In this document: one piece after another, positions 1 through 8,087 of the stretch
Position numbering within the stretch: position 1 is the first letter of the stretch
Layout of the letters: each line of letters begins with the position of its first letter
NCBI RefSeq assembly: GCF_000337835.1
Contig: NZ_AOLM01000002.1
Location: forward strand, 87,861 to 151,860
Direction of reading: 5' to 3'
Source of the DNA: Haloferax sulfurifontis ATCC BAA-897
GTDB taxonomy: Archaea; Halobacteriota; Halobacteria; Halobacteriales; Haloferacaceae
Length of the DNA stretch: 64,000 nucleotides
Translations under genes and position numbers: made by a program
The notes under the pieces: model-generated
Told to the model about the DNA's origin: nothing
Databases searched by the model: none
What the model saw: the letters and a program-made list of their open reading frames with translations, nothing else

Positions 1-503
1 GCGCGCTCGCCGACGCCCTCGGCCGCGCCGACCGCCCGGTCGAGCGCGTCGTCGACATCGGCGGCGGCTCCGGGCGGGCGACCCTCGCGCTCGACGTTCC
101 CGAGCGAATCGTCCTCGACCGCTCGGCCGGGATGCTCCGCCGGGCGCGCCAGCGGGGCCTCGACTGCGTCCGCGGCGACGCCCGAGAACTCCCCTTCGCC
201 GACGACTCCCTCGACGCCGTGACCGTCGTGGACGCCTTCCACCACATGCCCAACCAGCGGGGCGTCGCCGAGGAGGTCTTCCGCGTCCTCGCGCCCGGCG
301 GGGTGTTCGCCGTCAACGAGTTCGACCCCGACACGCTCCTCGGGCGGGGGTTGGTCGCCGCCGAGCGCGTCGTCGGCTTCGGGTCGGCGTTCGCCACGCC
401 CGACGAACTCGTGCGCTTTCTCGAACGCGTCGGGTTCGACGCCGGGGTGGTCGAACGCGGCTTCGAGTACACGGTGGTCGGAAAAAAGCGGGAGAGCCAT
501 TAG
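1..503 (+). CDS. Class I SAM-dependent methyltransferase, 5' end outside window
   Basis: The reading frame is open from the first bases of the window, so the start lies upstream. The first visible part carries motif I of class I SAM methyltransferases, VVDIGGGSGRA, encoded at about bases 48-80. It is followed by a second acidic loop (GDARELPFADDSLDAVTVVD) typical of the Methyltransf_11 family and by the conserved VLAPGGVF strand. The substrate cannot be told from the sequence; close relatives act on small molecules such as quinones or lipids. It ends with TAG 22 bases before the next gene, which runs the same way. Confidence is high for the fold and low for the substrate. Confidence 0.85.
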   Translation, partial: ALADALGRADRPVERVVDIGGGSGRATLALDVPERIVLDRSAGMLRRARQRGLDCVRGDARELPFADDSLDAVTVVDAFHHMPNQRGVAEEVFRVLAPGGVFAVNEFDPDTLLGRGLVAAERVVGFGSAFATPDELVRFLERVGFDAGVVERGFEYTVVGKKRESH

Positions 504-524
504 GGGGGCGACGAATCCACGCCT

Positions 525-941
525 ATGGCAACCTCGACGTCGTTCTTAGAGGAGCGACTCGATGCCGGGGCGTTACCCATCGCCGTGGGCGACGTGCTCG
601 CCATCTTCCTCCTCGTCACCGTCGGCGTGATTCAGCACAACGGAGTGTCGTACCTCTCGGCCGACCCGGTCGGCTGGGTGCTCACCGCGGTCCCGTTCCT
701 CATCGGATGGCTCGTCACCGCCCCGCTTTTGGGCGCGTACTCGCCGGGCGCGGCCGAGTCGGCGAAGTCGGCCGTCCCGCTCGGCGTTCGCTCGTGGCTC
801 GCGGCGACCGTCGTCGGCATGGCGATTCGCTGGACGCCGCTTTTCGAAGGCGGCGTCGAACTCACGTTCGTCGCGGTCATGCTGGTGCTCGGCTCCGTCG
901 TCCTCGGCGTCTGGCGGACGCTGTACTTCAAACTCGTCTGA
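525..941 (+). CDS. DUF3054 family membrane protein
   Basis: A 138-residue protein with four hydrophobic segments (about residues 18-38, 49-70, 85-103 and 112-132) and short polar loops, so an inner-membrane protein. The pattern GDVLAIFLLVTVG near the N-terminus, then P-LIGWL and WRTLYF at the end, fits DUF3054, a family of unknown function common in haloarchaea and actinobacteria. It follows the methyltransferase by 21 bases and may be co-transcribed. It converges on the MFS gene downstream. The family is recognised from memory only. Confidence 0.8.
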   Translation: MATSTSFLEERLDAGALPIAVGDVLAIFLLVTVGVIQHNGVSYLSADPVGWVLTAVPFLIGWLVTAPLLGAYSPGAAESAKSAVPLGVRSWLAATVVGMAIRWTPLFEGGVELTFVAVMLVLGSVVLGVWRTLYFKLV

Positions 942-1037
942 GCGTCGAACGCCGACCACCGAGTTCCGGCCCCCGAACCGCACCGAAGAATCAACCGAAC
1001 CCGCATTTTCTGCCGGCCGTCCCCGCCCGTCCCGGAG

Positions 1038-2407
1038 TCAGGCGGGCGTCGGCCGCCGCCGCAACAGCGTCACGCCGAGGAGCGTCGCCGCCGTCGCGAA
1101 CCCGGCGAGGACGAAAAACAGCGCCGTCGAGTCGGCGACCGTGAGGATGTAGCCGGCGATGGCACCGCCGAGCGCGCCGACGCCGAACACGCCGAGGTAG
1201 GTAAAGCCGTACGAGAGGCCCCGCAGACCGGCGGGCGTGTACTCCGCGACGGTGGCTTGGTAGAACGGCTGAACCATGAACAGGAAGAAGCCGAGGAGCG
1301 CACAGATGGCGAGGAGCGGGCCGACGCCGAGACTCGCCACGGGGAGAAAGGCGACGGCGATGACGGCGAGCGCGCCGAAGCCGGCGACGATGCCGCGTTC
1401 AGTCCTGATTCGGTCGGTGAGTTTGCCGCCGACGTACTGTCCGAAGACGCCGACCGTCAGGAGGCCGGCGTAGACGAACAGCTCCACGTCGAGCGTCGGC
1501 GCGCCCCCGGCCGACCCGGACGCGAGGGCGGCGGGCAGGAGTTCGGAGACCGGAATCGGCTCGATGCCGATGACGGTGCCGAGGAGGTCCGGCAGGAACG
1601 TCGTGACGCCGCGGTAGTAGAGCCCCGAGAACATCACGAGCGCGAAGACGAGCGCGAATCCGCCGGCGAAGAGGTGCTTCGACTGCGAGACGAACTCGGC
1701 GAACGAGGAGACGCCCGCGCCGGCCTTGTCGTCGCCGCCGGTGTCGCCGTCGTCGCCGGTGTCGGCCCCCTCACCGCCGTCGGCCGCGGCGACCGCGGCC
1801 TGTTCTTCGAAGTTGGCGCGGGTGGCGAGCGCGGCGGCCACGAGCGCCGGGAGCGCGAGCACGCCGGCGACGAGGTGCCAGTCGAAAACAGCAAGAGGAG
1901 CGCGGTGACGAAGGGACCGAAGCCGATGCCGAGGTTCCCGGCGATGCCGTGGTAGGCGAAGCCGGTTCCGCGCTCCTCGACGCCGGTGCTGATGAGGCGG
2001 AGTCCGGCGGGGTGGTAGACGCTTGCCGCGGCACCCCAGACGACGAGCGCGAGGGCGACGACGACGAGGTTCGGCGACAGCGCGAGCAGGACGAACGACC
2101 CGGCCATCCCGAGCAGACAGGCCACGATGAGGCGCTTGGAGCCGACGCGGTCGACGAGGATGCCGCCGGGGAGCGCCCCGAGTCCGAACAGCGCGAAGCC
2201 GAGGCCGGTCATCACGCCCAGCGAGGCGGTCGTGACGGGAACCGACGCGAGACCGAGGTCGATGCTGGCGAACTCGCCGAGCCAGATGGCCACGAAGATT
2301 GGGATGGACAGTTCGTACGTGTGGACCATCCCGTGGGCGAGCATCACCAACGCGACGATGGAGCGGTCGTTGCGGTTCACGTCTCCGGCCACGGTACCGA
2401 CTCCCAT
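1038..2407 (-). pseudogene. MFS transporter, interrupted by a frameshift
   Basis: Two overlapping frames together make one complete 12-helix major facilitator. The N-terminal part (from ATG at 2407, MGVGTVAGDV) runs through VTALLLLF and the C-terminal part resumes with DWHLVAGVL in another frame. The junction is a run of four T on the coding strand (AAAA at 1885-1888). One extra T would give LLLLFFDWHLVAGVL without a break. The N half has the loop 2-3 motif GGILVDRVGSKR; the C half has GGKLTDRIRTERG and a long acidic linker in the central loop. The substrate is unknown. It could be a real loss of function or a homopolymer error in the sequence. An upstream start at 2470 adds an unlikely basic tail. 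Confidence 0.8.
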
Positions 2408-2599
2408 AACGGTGTGGAGTTCCGGCAGGCGACGCGCGCGCCGAGCCGACTGTTCGAAGCCGAGGCACAACCCACAGTATCGGATTTGTGATGTTCTCTG
2501 TCGGCGGTCAACCCGACGCAGTCTGTCGATTATTCACTCATGAGTTATGAGAACGTTATCGGAAGGTCACGAAGAGAATATCAGTCATCTATGGGAAAG

Positions 2600-2608
2600 A
2601 ACTATACC
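2600..2608 (+). promoter_or_regulatory. TATA-like box for the 2636 gene
   Basis: The sequence AACTATACC lies about 31 bases before the ATG at 2636, preceded by a purine-rich stretch (GGGAAAG) that could be the BRE. This spacing fits a leaderless or nearly leaderless haloarchaeal transcript and argues for 2636 rather than the upstream ATG at 2540 as the real start. Confidence 0.45.
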
Positions 2609-2635
2609 ACTTACGTCCGTAGTATGGTACATATT

Positions 2636-2884
2636 ATGACCGGATATTACGACTACATTCTTGGACTCATCCCGCTCGCACTCCTCGGCATCACCGGCAC
2701 GCTTACCGTCGCCGGGTTGCAGTTGACCACGGCAGTGCCGATGGCCGCGGGCGTGGCCGCGCTCCTCACCGGCCACGCGCTCTTCGTGAACGGGCCCTCG
2801 TCGCCGTCCCCGTCCCGCTTCGACGAACACGCCGGTCCCAACGCCGCTGACGCCCCTTCTCCGTCGGTCCTCGACGCCGACTAA
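2636..2884 (+). CDS. Small haloarchaeal membrane protein
   Basis: An 82-residue protein starting MTGYYDYILGLIPLALLG. It has two hydrophobic helices (about residues 8-30 and 36-56) followed by a proline-, serine- and aspartate-rich tail of about 25 residues, so a small two-pass membrane protein with a cytoplasmic or surface tail. The frame extends upstream to 2540, but that extension is basic, AT-rich and unlike haloarchaeal coding sequence. The function is unknown. It is transcribed away from the broken MFS gene. Confidence 0.7.
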   Translation: MTGYYDYILGLIPLALLGITGTLTVAGLQLTTAVPMAAGVAALLTGHALFVNGPSSPSPSRFDEHAGPNAADAPSPSVLDAD

Positions 2885-2956
2885 TCCCCATCGCACGCCC
2901 GCCCGGCCGGTTCGCCGGCCCGCAGGGTTTTGACCGCAGGTCTCGTTTTTCCGACC

Positions 2957-3955
2957 ATGACAGCGACGTTGTTCCTCACGAGCGACGAGGTTAGCGGACT
3001 CGCGACGCCGGCCGAGTACGTCGAGGCCGTCCGCGAGGGCTACAGACAGCGCGGCGAGGGCGCGCCGGCCGAGCCGCGAACGAAGCTGTTCAACCGCGAG
3101 CCGCCGGGGATGCTCACCTCCTACGCGGCCGTGTTGCCCGAGACGGGCGCGATGGGCGGCTACATGTACTCCGCCGGCTTCGGCGCGGAGGACGCGTGGT
3201 TCATGACCCCGCTTTTCGACGCCGAGAGCGGCGAACCGCTGGCGCTCCTCGACGGCGCGAGCATGAACCCGTTCAAGACCGGGGCGGCGGGCGGCGTCGC
3301 GGTCGACGCGCTCGCCCGCGAGGACGCCTCGACGCTCGCGCTCATCGGGAGCGGCGCGCAGGCCCGCGGCCAGCTCCGTGCGGTTGCGACCGTCCGCGAC
3401 CTCGACACCGTCTGGGTCTACTCGCCGACGAAGGAGAGCCGCGAGTCGTTCGCGGGCGAGATGGACCGCACGCTCGACGCCAGCGTCGCGGCCGTCGCCT
3501 CCAGCGCCGCGGCCGTCGAGGGCGCCGACATCGTCGTCACGGCCACGACCGCCACGGACCCGGTGTTCGACGGCGACCTGCTCGAACCCGGCACGCACGT
3601 CACCGCGATGGGGCAGTACCACCCCGAAAAGCGCGAACTCGACGAGACGACCATCGAGCGCGCGACGTACGTCCCCGACCTCCGCGAGCGCGCCACGATG
3701 GACGCCGGATCGTTCCTCGCCGCCGTCGAGGCCGGCGTCGTGGACGAAGACCACATCCACGCCGAACTCGGCGAGGTCGTCGCGGGCGTCGCCGCCGGCC
3801 GCGAGGACGACGAGGAGATAACCGTCTTCGACAGCGGCGGCACGGGCATCGAGACGGTCGCGGCGGCGCACATGCTCTACGAGAAGGCGCGCGACGAGGG
3901 ACTCGGGACGACCGTCGACTTCTCGCCGGCGAGCGAGTCGCTCACGGGGGAGTAG
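2957..3955 (+). CDS. Ornithine cyclodeaminase / mu-crystallin family dehydrogenase
   Basis: A 332-residue protein of the OCD/mu-crystallin family, which includes ornithine cyclodeaminase, archaeal alanine dehydrogenase and several imine reductases. The NAD-binding Rossmann motif is GSGAQARGQ near residue 130. KTGAAGGVAVDALA just before it is the usual substrate-loop region, and the C-terminal DSGGTGIETVAAA is a family signature. The start at 2957 gives MTATLFLTSDEV; the frame extends nine codons upstream without typical family sequence. The exact substrate cannot be decided. It is a single gene facing the Tat protein gene convergently. Confidence 0.85.
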   Translation: MTATLFLTSDEVSGLATPAEYVEAVREGYRQRGEGAPAEPRTKLFNREPPGMLTSYAAVLPETGAMGGYMYSAGFGAEDAWFMTPLFDAESGEPLALLDGASMNPFKTGAAGGVAVDALAREDASTLALIGSGAQARGQLRAVATVRDLDTVWVYSPTKESRESFAGEMDRTLDASVAAVASSAAAVEGADIVVTATTATDPVFDGDLLEPGTHVTAMGQYHPEKRELDETTIERATYVPDLRERATMDAGSFLAAVEAGVVDEDHIHAELGEVVAGVAAGREDDEEITVFDSGGTGIETVAAAHMLYEKARDEGLGTTVDFSPASESLTGE

Positions 3956-4057
3956 AACGGACGGAGGTGTCTCGATTGGCGAGCGACGGCTCGCCGACGC
4001 GGTCGTCACGGCTTCGCGGCCGCGGAAAAACCGCCGGTAACCGGCGTTCGTGCTCGC

Positions 4058-4609
4058 TCAGAACGTCGTCGGCCACGGACGGGGGAACGCCTCCGGCAGT
4101 TCGGTGTTTCCGGGTGCGTCTGCGACGCGTTCCGGAACGATTGGGCACAGGACGACGACACCGGGTTTCGATATCGTGACCAGCCCAGCGTCTGCCGCCG
4201 CCCGAACGTCTTCGACGTCGTCGAACAGCGCCTCGGGATAGTGGTCCGAGACGTGCGGCGAGGCGACGATGTCGGCCACCGTCTTCCCCGCCGCCGTGTT
4301 GACGAGGTTGACGTTCCAGTGGGGCGAGTACCCGGACTCTCCGGGGACGAACTCGACGACCTGTGCCTGTAACGTCCTGTCGCCGCCGATGAGGTAGATG
4401 TCGTTTTCTCCGCGTTCCGTCACTCCCTCCTCCACCCCGTGAGCGACGTAGTATATCTCTTCTTCTTCGTACCACCCGTTTGCGACCGAGACTCCCGCTA
4501 CGGCGGTTCCAGTCGCGCCGACGCCGAGGGCGAGGCCGCCCGCGAGCAGTCCGGTCGTTCGGAGGAACCGGCGACGGGTCGGGCCGTCGCGAGTTGCTGT
4601 CTTTGTCAT
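4058..4609 (-). CDS. Tat-exported haloarchaeal protein of unknown function
   Basis: A 183-residue protein with a clear twin-arginine signal: RRRFLRTTG followed by a small-residue hydrophobic stretch (LLAGGLALGVGATGTAVAG) and a probable cut after about residue 39. The mature part starts VSVANGWYEEEEIYYVAHGVEEGVT and has no recognised catalytic motif. The even spread of hydrophobic strands suggests a beta-rich secreted domain. I chose the ATG at 4609 because it places the Tat motif at the N-terminus. The longer upstream frame is the shadow of the next gene. Confidence 0.75.
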   Translation of the reverse strand: MTKTATRDGPTRRRFLRTTGLLAGGLALGVGATGTAVAGVSVANGWYEEEEIYYVAHGVEEGVTERGENDIYLIGGDRTLQAQVVEFVPGESGYSPHWNVNLVNTAAGKTVADIVASPHVSDHYPEALFDDVEDVRAAADAGLVTISKPGVVVLCPIVPERVADAPGNTELPEAFPRPWPTTF

Positions 4610-4776
4610 AGTCGTTGTCCTTCGAAATCGGCGAGTCGGGGGCGGTTCCACCCGGTTCGGCGATTCGACTGAACGAGGGACGAGAGAACAGATAGCGGTT
4701 TTTCGATATCTCACACCACTCCGTACCGGGTCTCTTCCAAATCTGGTGTGAATGTCGCCCCACTGCCGATATCGCG

Positions 4777-5211
4777 TCACAGCGTCGCTCGCGCGACCCG
4801 CTCGGTCCCGACGAGGACGACCGGGACGAACGCCAGCGCCCCGACGCCGACGACCGCCGGGACGACGACGCCCGGCCAGAACGTCCCCAGTTCGGTCTGC
4901 GCGAACGCGCCGAGCAGGGCCGTCCCGCCGACGACGAGGCTGTAGTAGGCCGACCGAATCGGGAGCGTCGGCAGGTGGCCGGGCCGCGGCCACGACCCCG
5001 TTCGGACGTAGCCGCCGCGGAACGTGCCGACGGCGACGGCGCTCGCCGCGAGCGCGGTGAGACCGGACAGCGACACCGCGGCTCTCGGGGTCGCGAAAAG
5101 CAGGAGCCAGAGCGTCGGAATCGCCAGTACCGACACCTCCCACGCGGCGAAAAACACCTGGTCGAGCCAGCGGTCGACCCGCCTCGTCGCCTCCGAGAGC
5201 CCCCTCCGCAT
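4777..5211 (-). CDS. Four-helix membrane protein of unknown function
   Basis: A 144-residue protein with four hydrophobic segments (about 25-42, 47-65, 88-106 and 113-135) after an amphipathic N-terminus containing RRVDRWLDQVFFAAWEV. No family is recognised beyond haloarchaeal hypothetical membrane protein. A GTG at 5214 directly precedes the ATG at 5211; the ATG is preferred. The gene lies 50 bases downstream of pelA on the same strand, so it may be read through from it. Confidence 0.65.
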   Translation of the reverse strand: MRRGLSEATRRVDRWLDQVFFAAWEVSVLAIPTLWLLLFATPRAAVSLSGLTALAASAVAVGTFRGGYVRTGSWPRPGHLPTLPIRSAYYSLVVGGTALLGAFAQTELGTFWPGVVVPAVVGVGALAFVPVVLVGTERVARATL

Positions 5212-5261
5212 CACGACTAAAGTGGGTTTCGGGCGGCTAAACGGTTTCTCCGGCGGCGCGG

Positions 5262-6332
5262 CTACTGCAGGCGGTACCGGAGGACCGCGGCGATGCCGCC
5301 GAGGTTCTTCAACTGCTCGCCGGGCTGGAACTCCGCGGAGAACACGGTGACCTCGCCGCCCTTCTGTTCGACCGAGTCGATGATGTCGTTCACGTCCACG
5401 TCCCAGTCGCCGTCGCCCTGTCGCTCCGCGCGGAGCCGCGAGTCGAGGAGAAGCAGGTGTTCGACCGCGCCGAAGTCCGCGGCCTCCGCGACCTGTTCGA
5501 CGCCGTAGGCCGCCTTCGCGCCCGTCGAGATGTTCTCCATCAGTTCGTCGATGAGGTTGGCCTCCTCGGCGATACGGGTCTGTTTCTGCACGTCGTCGAC
5601 CGCGCCGCGCTTCAGCACCTCGTGGACGCCACGGTCGCCGACGCCGGCGGTGTCGACGGTCGTGACGATGGTTTCTGCGACCGCGGGGAAGTTGTCCTCG
5701 AAGTAGTCCATCGCGTCGTTCTTCGTGAAGCCCGGCCCGGCGAGGATGATGGCGTCCACGTCGAGATGCGACAGCGCGGAGCCGAGCTCGTCGAACAGTT
5801 CCGAGCGCGGGCGGGCGTACTCGCCTTTCCCCGTCGGCTTCGTGAGCGAGGCGTACTCGTCGGTGCCGTACTGGGCGACGGTGTGGATGTAGGCCGCGCC
5901 CTCCTCGACGGTCGCGATGGCCACGTCGGGGTTTTCTGCGGCCTGTTCGGCCGTCTCGATGCGGTCTATCTGGTCGGCCTTGAAGTGCTTCTCGATGGTT
6001 ATCTCGGCGCGCTCCTCGACGTTGAGCGTGTGGTGGTGGCCGAGTTGGTCCTCGCGGGAACAGGAGACGATGACGCCGCCGACGCGGAGGCGGTTGGCGA
6101 ACCGCGCGAACTCCACGTCGTCGACCTCGATGGTGACGTTGAGGTGCTCGCGCTCGCCGCCGGTGTCCCGCATCTGCTCGTCGTCGCGCTGGATGCGGCG
6201 GGTGGTGTCGCCGGAGACGAGGTCACCCGGTTCGAGGACGTACGAGAGGTGCCAGAGGTCGTCGACGTTCTCGGGGACGAGCGTGATTCGCTCGCGCCCC
6301 TCCTCGCCGCGACCGCGGCTCGAAATGCGCAT
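5262..6332 (-). CDS. pelA: mRNA surveillance protein pelota (Dom34)
   Basis: A 356-residue protein with the three pelota domains in order: an N-terminal Sm-like domain (about 1-130, with [19 protein letters not shown]), an eRF1 domain 2-like part (about 135-255, [19 protein letters not shown]) and an eRF1 domain 3-like part (about 260-356). The GGQ motif of release factors is absent, as expected for pelota. With aEF1A or ABCE1 it enters the empty A site of stalled ribosomes and splits them. Pelota and RqcH, two ribosome-rescue factors, lie within 4 kb on the same strand. Confidence 0.95.
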   Translation of the reverse strand: MRISSRGRGEEGRERITLVPENVDDLWHLSYVLEPGDLVSGDTTRRIQRDDEQMRDTGGEREHLNVTIEVDDVEFARFANRLRVGGVIVSCSREDQLGHHHTLNVEERAEITIEKHFKADQIDRIETAEQAAENPDVAIATVEEGAAYIHTVAQYGTDEYASLTKPTGKGEYARPRSELFDELGSALSHLDVDAIILAGPGFTKNDAMDYFEDNFPAVAETIVTTVDTAGVGDRGVHEVLKRGAVDDVQKQTRIAEEANLIDELMENISTGAKAAYGVEQVAEAADFGAVEHLLLLDSRLRAERQGDGDWDVDVNDIIDSVEQKGGEVTVFSAEFQPGEQLKNLGGIAAVLRYRLQ

Positions 6333-6439
6333 ACACGTCCGGTCGTCGGGGAACGGAAAAGAGTCCTGCTATCGCGGTCACCCGGCGGCGGTCGGCGTCG
6401 ACGGTGGCAACGCGGCCGTCGCCCGGCGTCTCGCTTCGC

Positions 6440-7135
6440 TCACCACCCGGTCGACTGCCGGCCCTTGCCGGTGGCGTCGGCGAAGCCGCGGGCCCACAGG
6501 TAGTACGTCATCACCTGCACGTAGAACAGGACGAAGAAACCGACGACGATGGCCGAGAGAAGACCGCCGATGAAGCCGAGCACGACCGCGACGACGAGCG
6601 CGAGCAACCACGCGACGGCGTACTCGCCGGTGAGCGCGCCCGAGACGATGGTGCGCACGTCGAAGCCGGCGCTAAGGGTCCCCTCGATGGCGAAGTTCGC
6701 CCCGGCGGCCGGAACGAGGTAGGCCGCGAGAAGACCGAGCGCGAACACGAGGAGGCCGAGCACGAGCGAGACGATACCGAGCCCGAGACCGCCCGCGGAC
6801 GAAGCCGCCGCGCTCCCCGTCGCCGCCTCGGAGACGGTGAACGTGCCGATACCGATGACGACAGAGAGGAGTATCGCCGGGACGATGGCCACTAACGCCC
6901 AGACGAACGTCACCACGAACAGTTTCAGGCCGTCGACGAACAGCCCGCCCCAGTCGGTGAACGAGGGAGCGGCCTGCTCGCCGTTCGCGGCCGCCCGCAT
7001 CGCCCTGACGAAGTAGCCCTGCAGGATAATCCCCGGGAGTATCAGCACGGAGAGCAACGAGAGAACCCCGCCGATAATCGTCGTTGCGAACCAGTCGTCG
7101 CTTCGCTTGAGAAACCACAGCGCGTCGGAGAGCAT
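6440..7135 (-). CDS. DUF4013 membrane protein, copy 1
   Basis: A 231-residue polytopic membrane protein starting MLSDALWFLKRSDDWFATTIIGG. The first 60 residues (W-FL-S-DW-T-IIGG-L-LLS-LILPGIILQGYFVRAMRA) and the later FTDWGGLFVDGLKLF are the hallmarks of DUF4013. About five hydrophobic stretches follow. The function is unknown. It is a paralogue of the next gene at 7200-7907, which has the same N-terminal plan and the matching FDDWGDMAIDGVKGF, so the pair arose by tandem duplication. Confidence 0.85.
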   Translation of the reverse strand: MLSDALWFLKRSDDWFATTIIGGVLSLLSVLILPGIILQGYFVRAMRAAANGEQAAPSFTDWGGLFVDGLKLFVVTFVWALVAIVPAILLSVVIGIGTFTVSEAATGSAAASSAGGLGLGIVSLVLGLLVFALGLLAAYLVPAAGANFAIEGTLSAGFDVRTIVSGALTGEYAVAWLLALVVAVVLGFIGGLLSAIVVGFFVLFYVQVMTYYLWARGFADATGKGRQSTGW

Positions 7136-7199
7136 GCCGTGGTGTCGCGTCGCTATCGGCTTAGATATTCCGTCGAAAAGTCGAGTTCTCGCTGACAGT

Positions 7200-7907
7200 T
7201 CAGACGGCGGGCTGTTCGCCCGGCGTCTCGCCTTCGTCCATCATCTCGACCTCGTGGAGTTCGCCCCACGTCTTGCCGATGATGTAGTAGGCGGCGACGG
7301 CCGCGTAGAACGTCACGAACGCCCCGACGACGAAGCCGAGAAGCGGGATGACGTTCAGGACGCCGACCACGATGGACGACGCGAACAGCACCGCGAAGGA
7401 CATGAGCCACGCGGTGGCGTACTTGCCCGAGGTCAGGATGGGCCGGAGCGTGCCGAAGTCGAACGCCGAGCCCATGCGGTCGGTCTCGGCGTAGTTCGAC
7501 AGCGCCGCCGGAATGAGGTACGCGGCGAACAGGCCGAGGACGAACGCGAGCAGGAGGCCCACGAGCGCCACGATGCCGCCGACCGCGCCCGCGGCGTCGG
7601 AGCCGCCGGCCGCCGCGCCGACGATGCCGGCGAAGCCGAACACGCCCGCGATGATGGCCGGGACGAGCGCGTAGACGAACGCGATGGCGAAGCCTTTCAC
7701 GCCGTCTATCGCCATGTCGCCCCAGTCGTCGAACACCGGCGGTTGCTCGTCGCCCTTCATCGTCGCGCGGACGACCCGAAGGAGATAGCCGATGACGAGG
7801 AACGTCGGGACGATGAGGATGCTCAGCAGGCCGAGGACGCCGCCGATGAGGACCGTCTTTACCCAGTCCTCGCCGTTTCGAAGGTAATTGAGTGATTCTG
7901 AAATCAT
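7200..7907 (-). CDS. DUF4013 membrane protein, copy 2
   Basis: A 235-residue polytopic membrane protein with the DUF4013 N-terminus (NYLRNGEDWVKTVLIGG, then LSILIVPTFLVIGYLLRVVRA) and FDDWGDMAIDGVKGF. The C-terminal half keeps the alternation of small-residue helices and ends with a charged tail (DEGETPGEQPAV). It precedes copy 1 by 64 bases on the same strand, so the two are probably one transcript. No enzymatic motif is visible; a role in membrane organisation or transport is only a guess. An unusually long upstream region separates it from its likely TATA box. Confidence 0.85.
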   Translation of the reverse strand: MISESLNYLRNGEDWVKTVLIGGVLGLLSILIVPTFLVIGYLLRVVRATMKGDEQPPVFDDWGDMAIDGVKGFAIAFVYALVPAIIAGVFGFAGIVGAAAGGSDAAGAVGGIVALVGLLLAFVLGLFAAYLIPAALSNYAETDRMGSAFDFGTLRPILTSGKYATAWLMSFAVLFASSIVVGVLNVIPLLGFVVGAFVTFYAAVAAYYIIGKTWGELHEVEMMDEGETPGEQPAV

Positions 7908-7938
7908 GATGTTTCACCGAGCGCCACCACCCACCCAC

Positions 7939-8014
7939 CGGCCGTTCGGCCGCGTGAGAACCGCGGGTTGACACGCACGCTCGATTCAACATTACGACGA
8001 GAAAGTATATAATC
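7939..8014 (-). promoter_or_regulatory. Distant TATA box and leader hairpin upstream of the DUF4013 pair
   Basis: On the minus strand a TATATA core lies at 8006-8011 inside an AT-rich island, about 100 bases before the ATG at 7907. The predicted leader of roughly 70 bases contains a perfect 14-base palindrome (CGGCCGTTCGGCCG, 7939-7952). No closer AT-rich element is visible. The promoter and leader are predictions from sequence alone. Confidence 0.4.
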
Positions 8015-8087
8015 TTGTACCCGACGCGCCCGAATAATTGAATATTAAGCTTTCTAACGCCAGACTACCGGACGACGACGGCGATGC

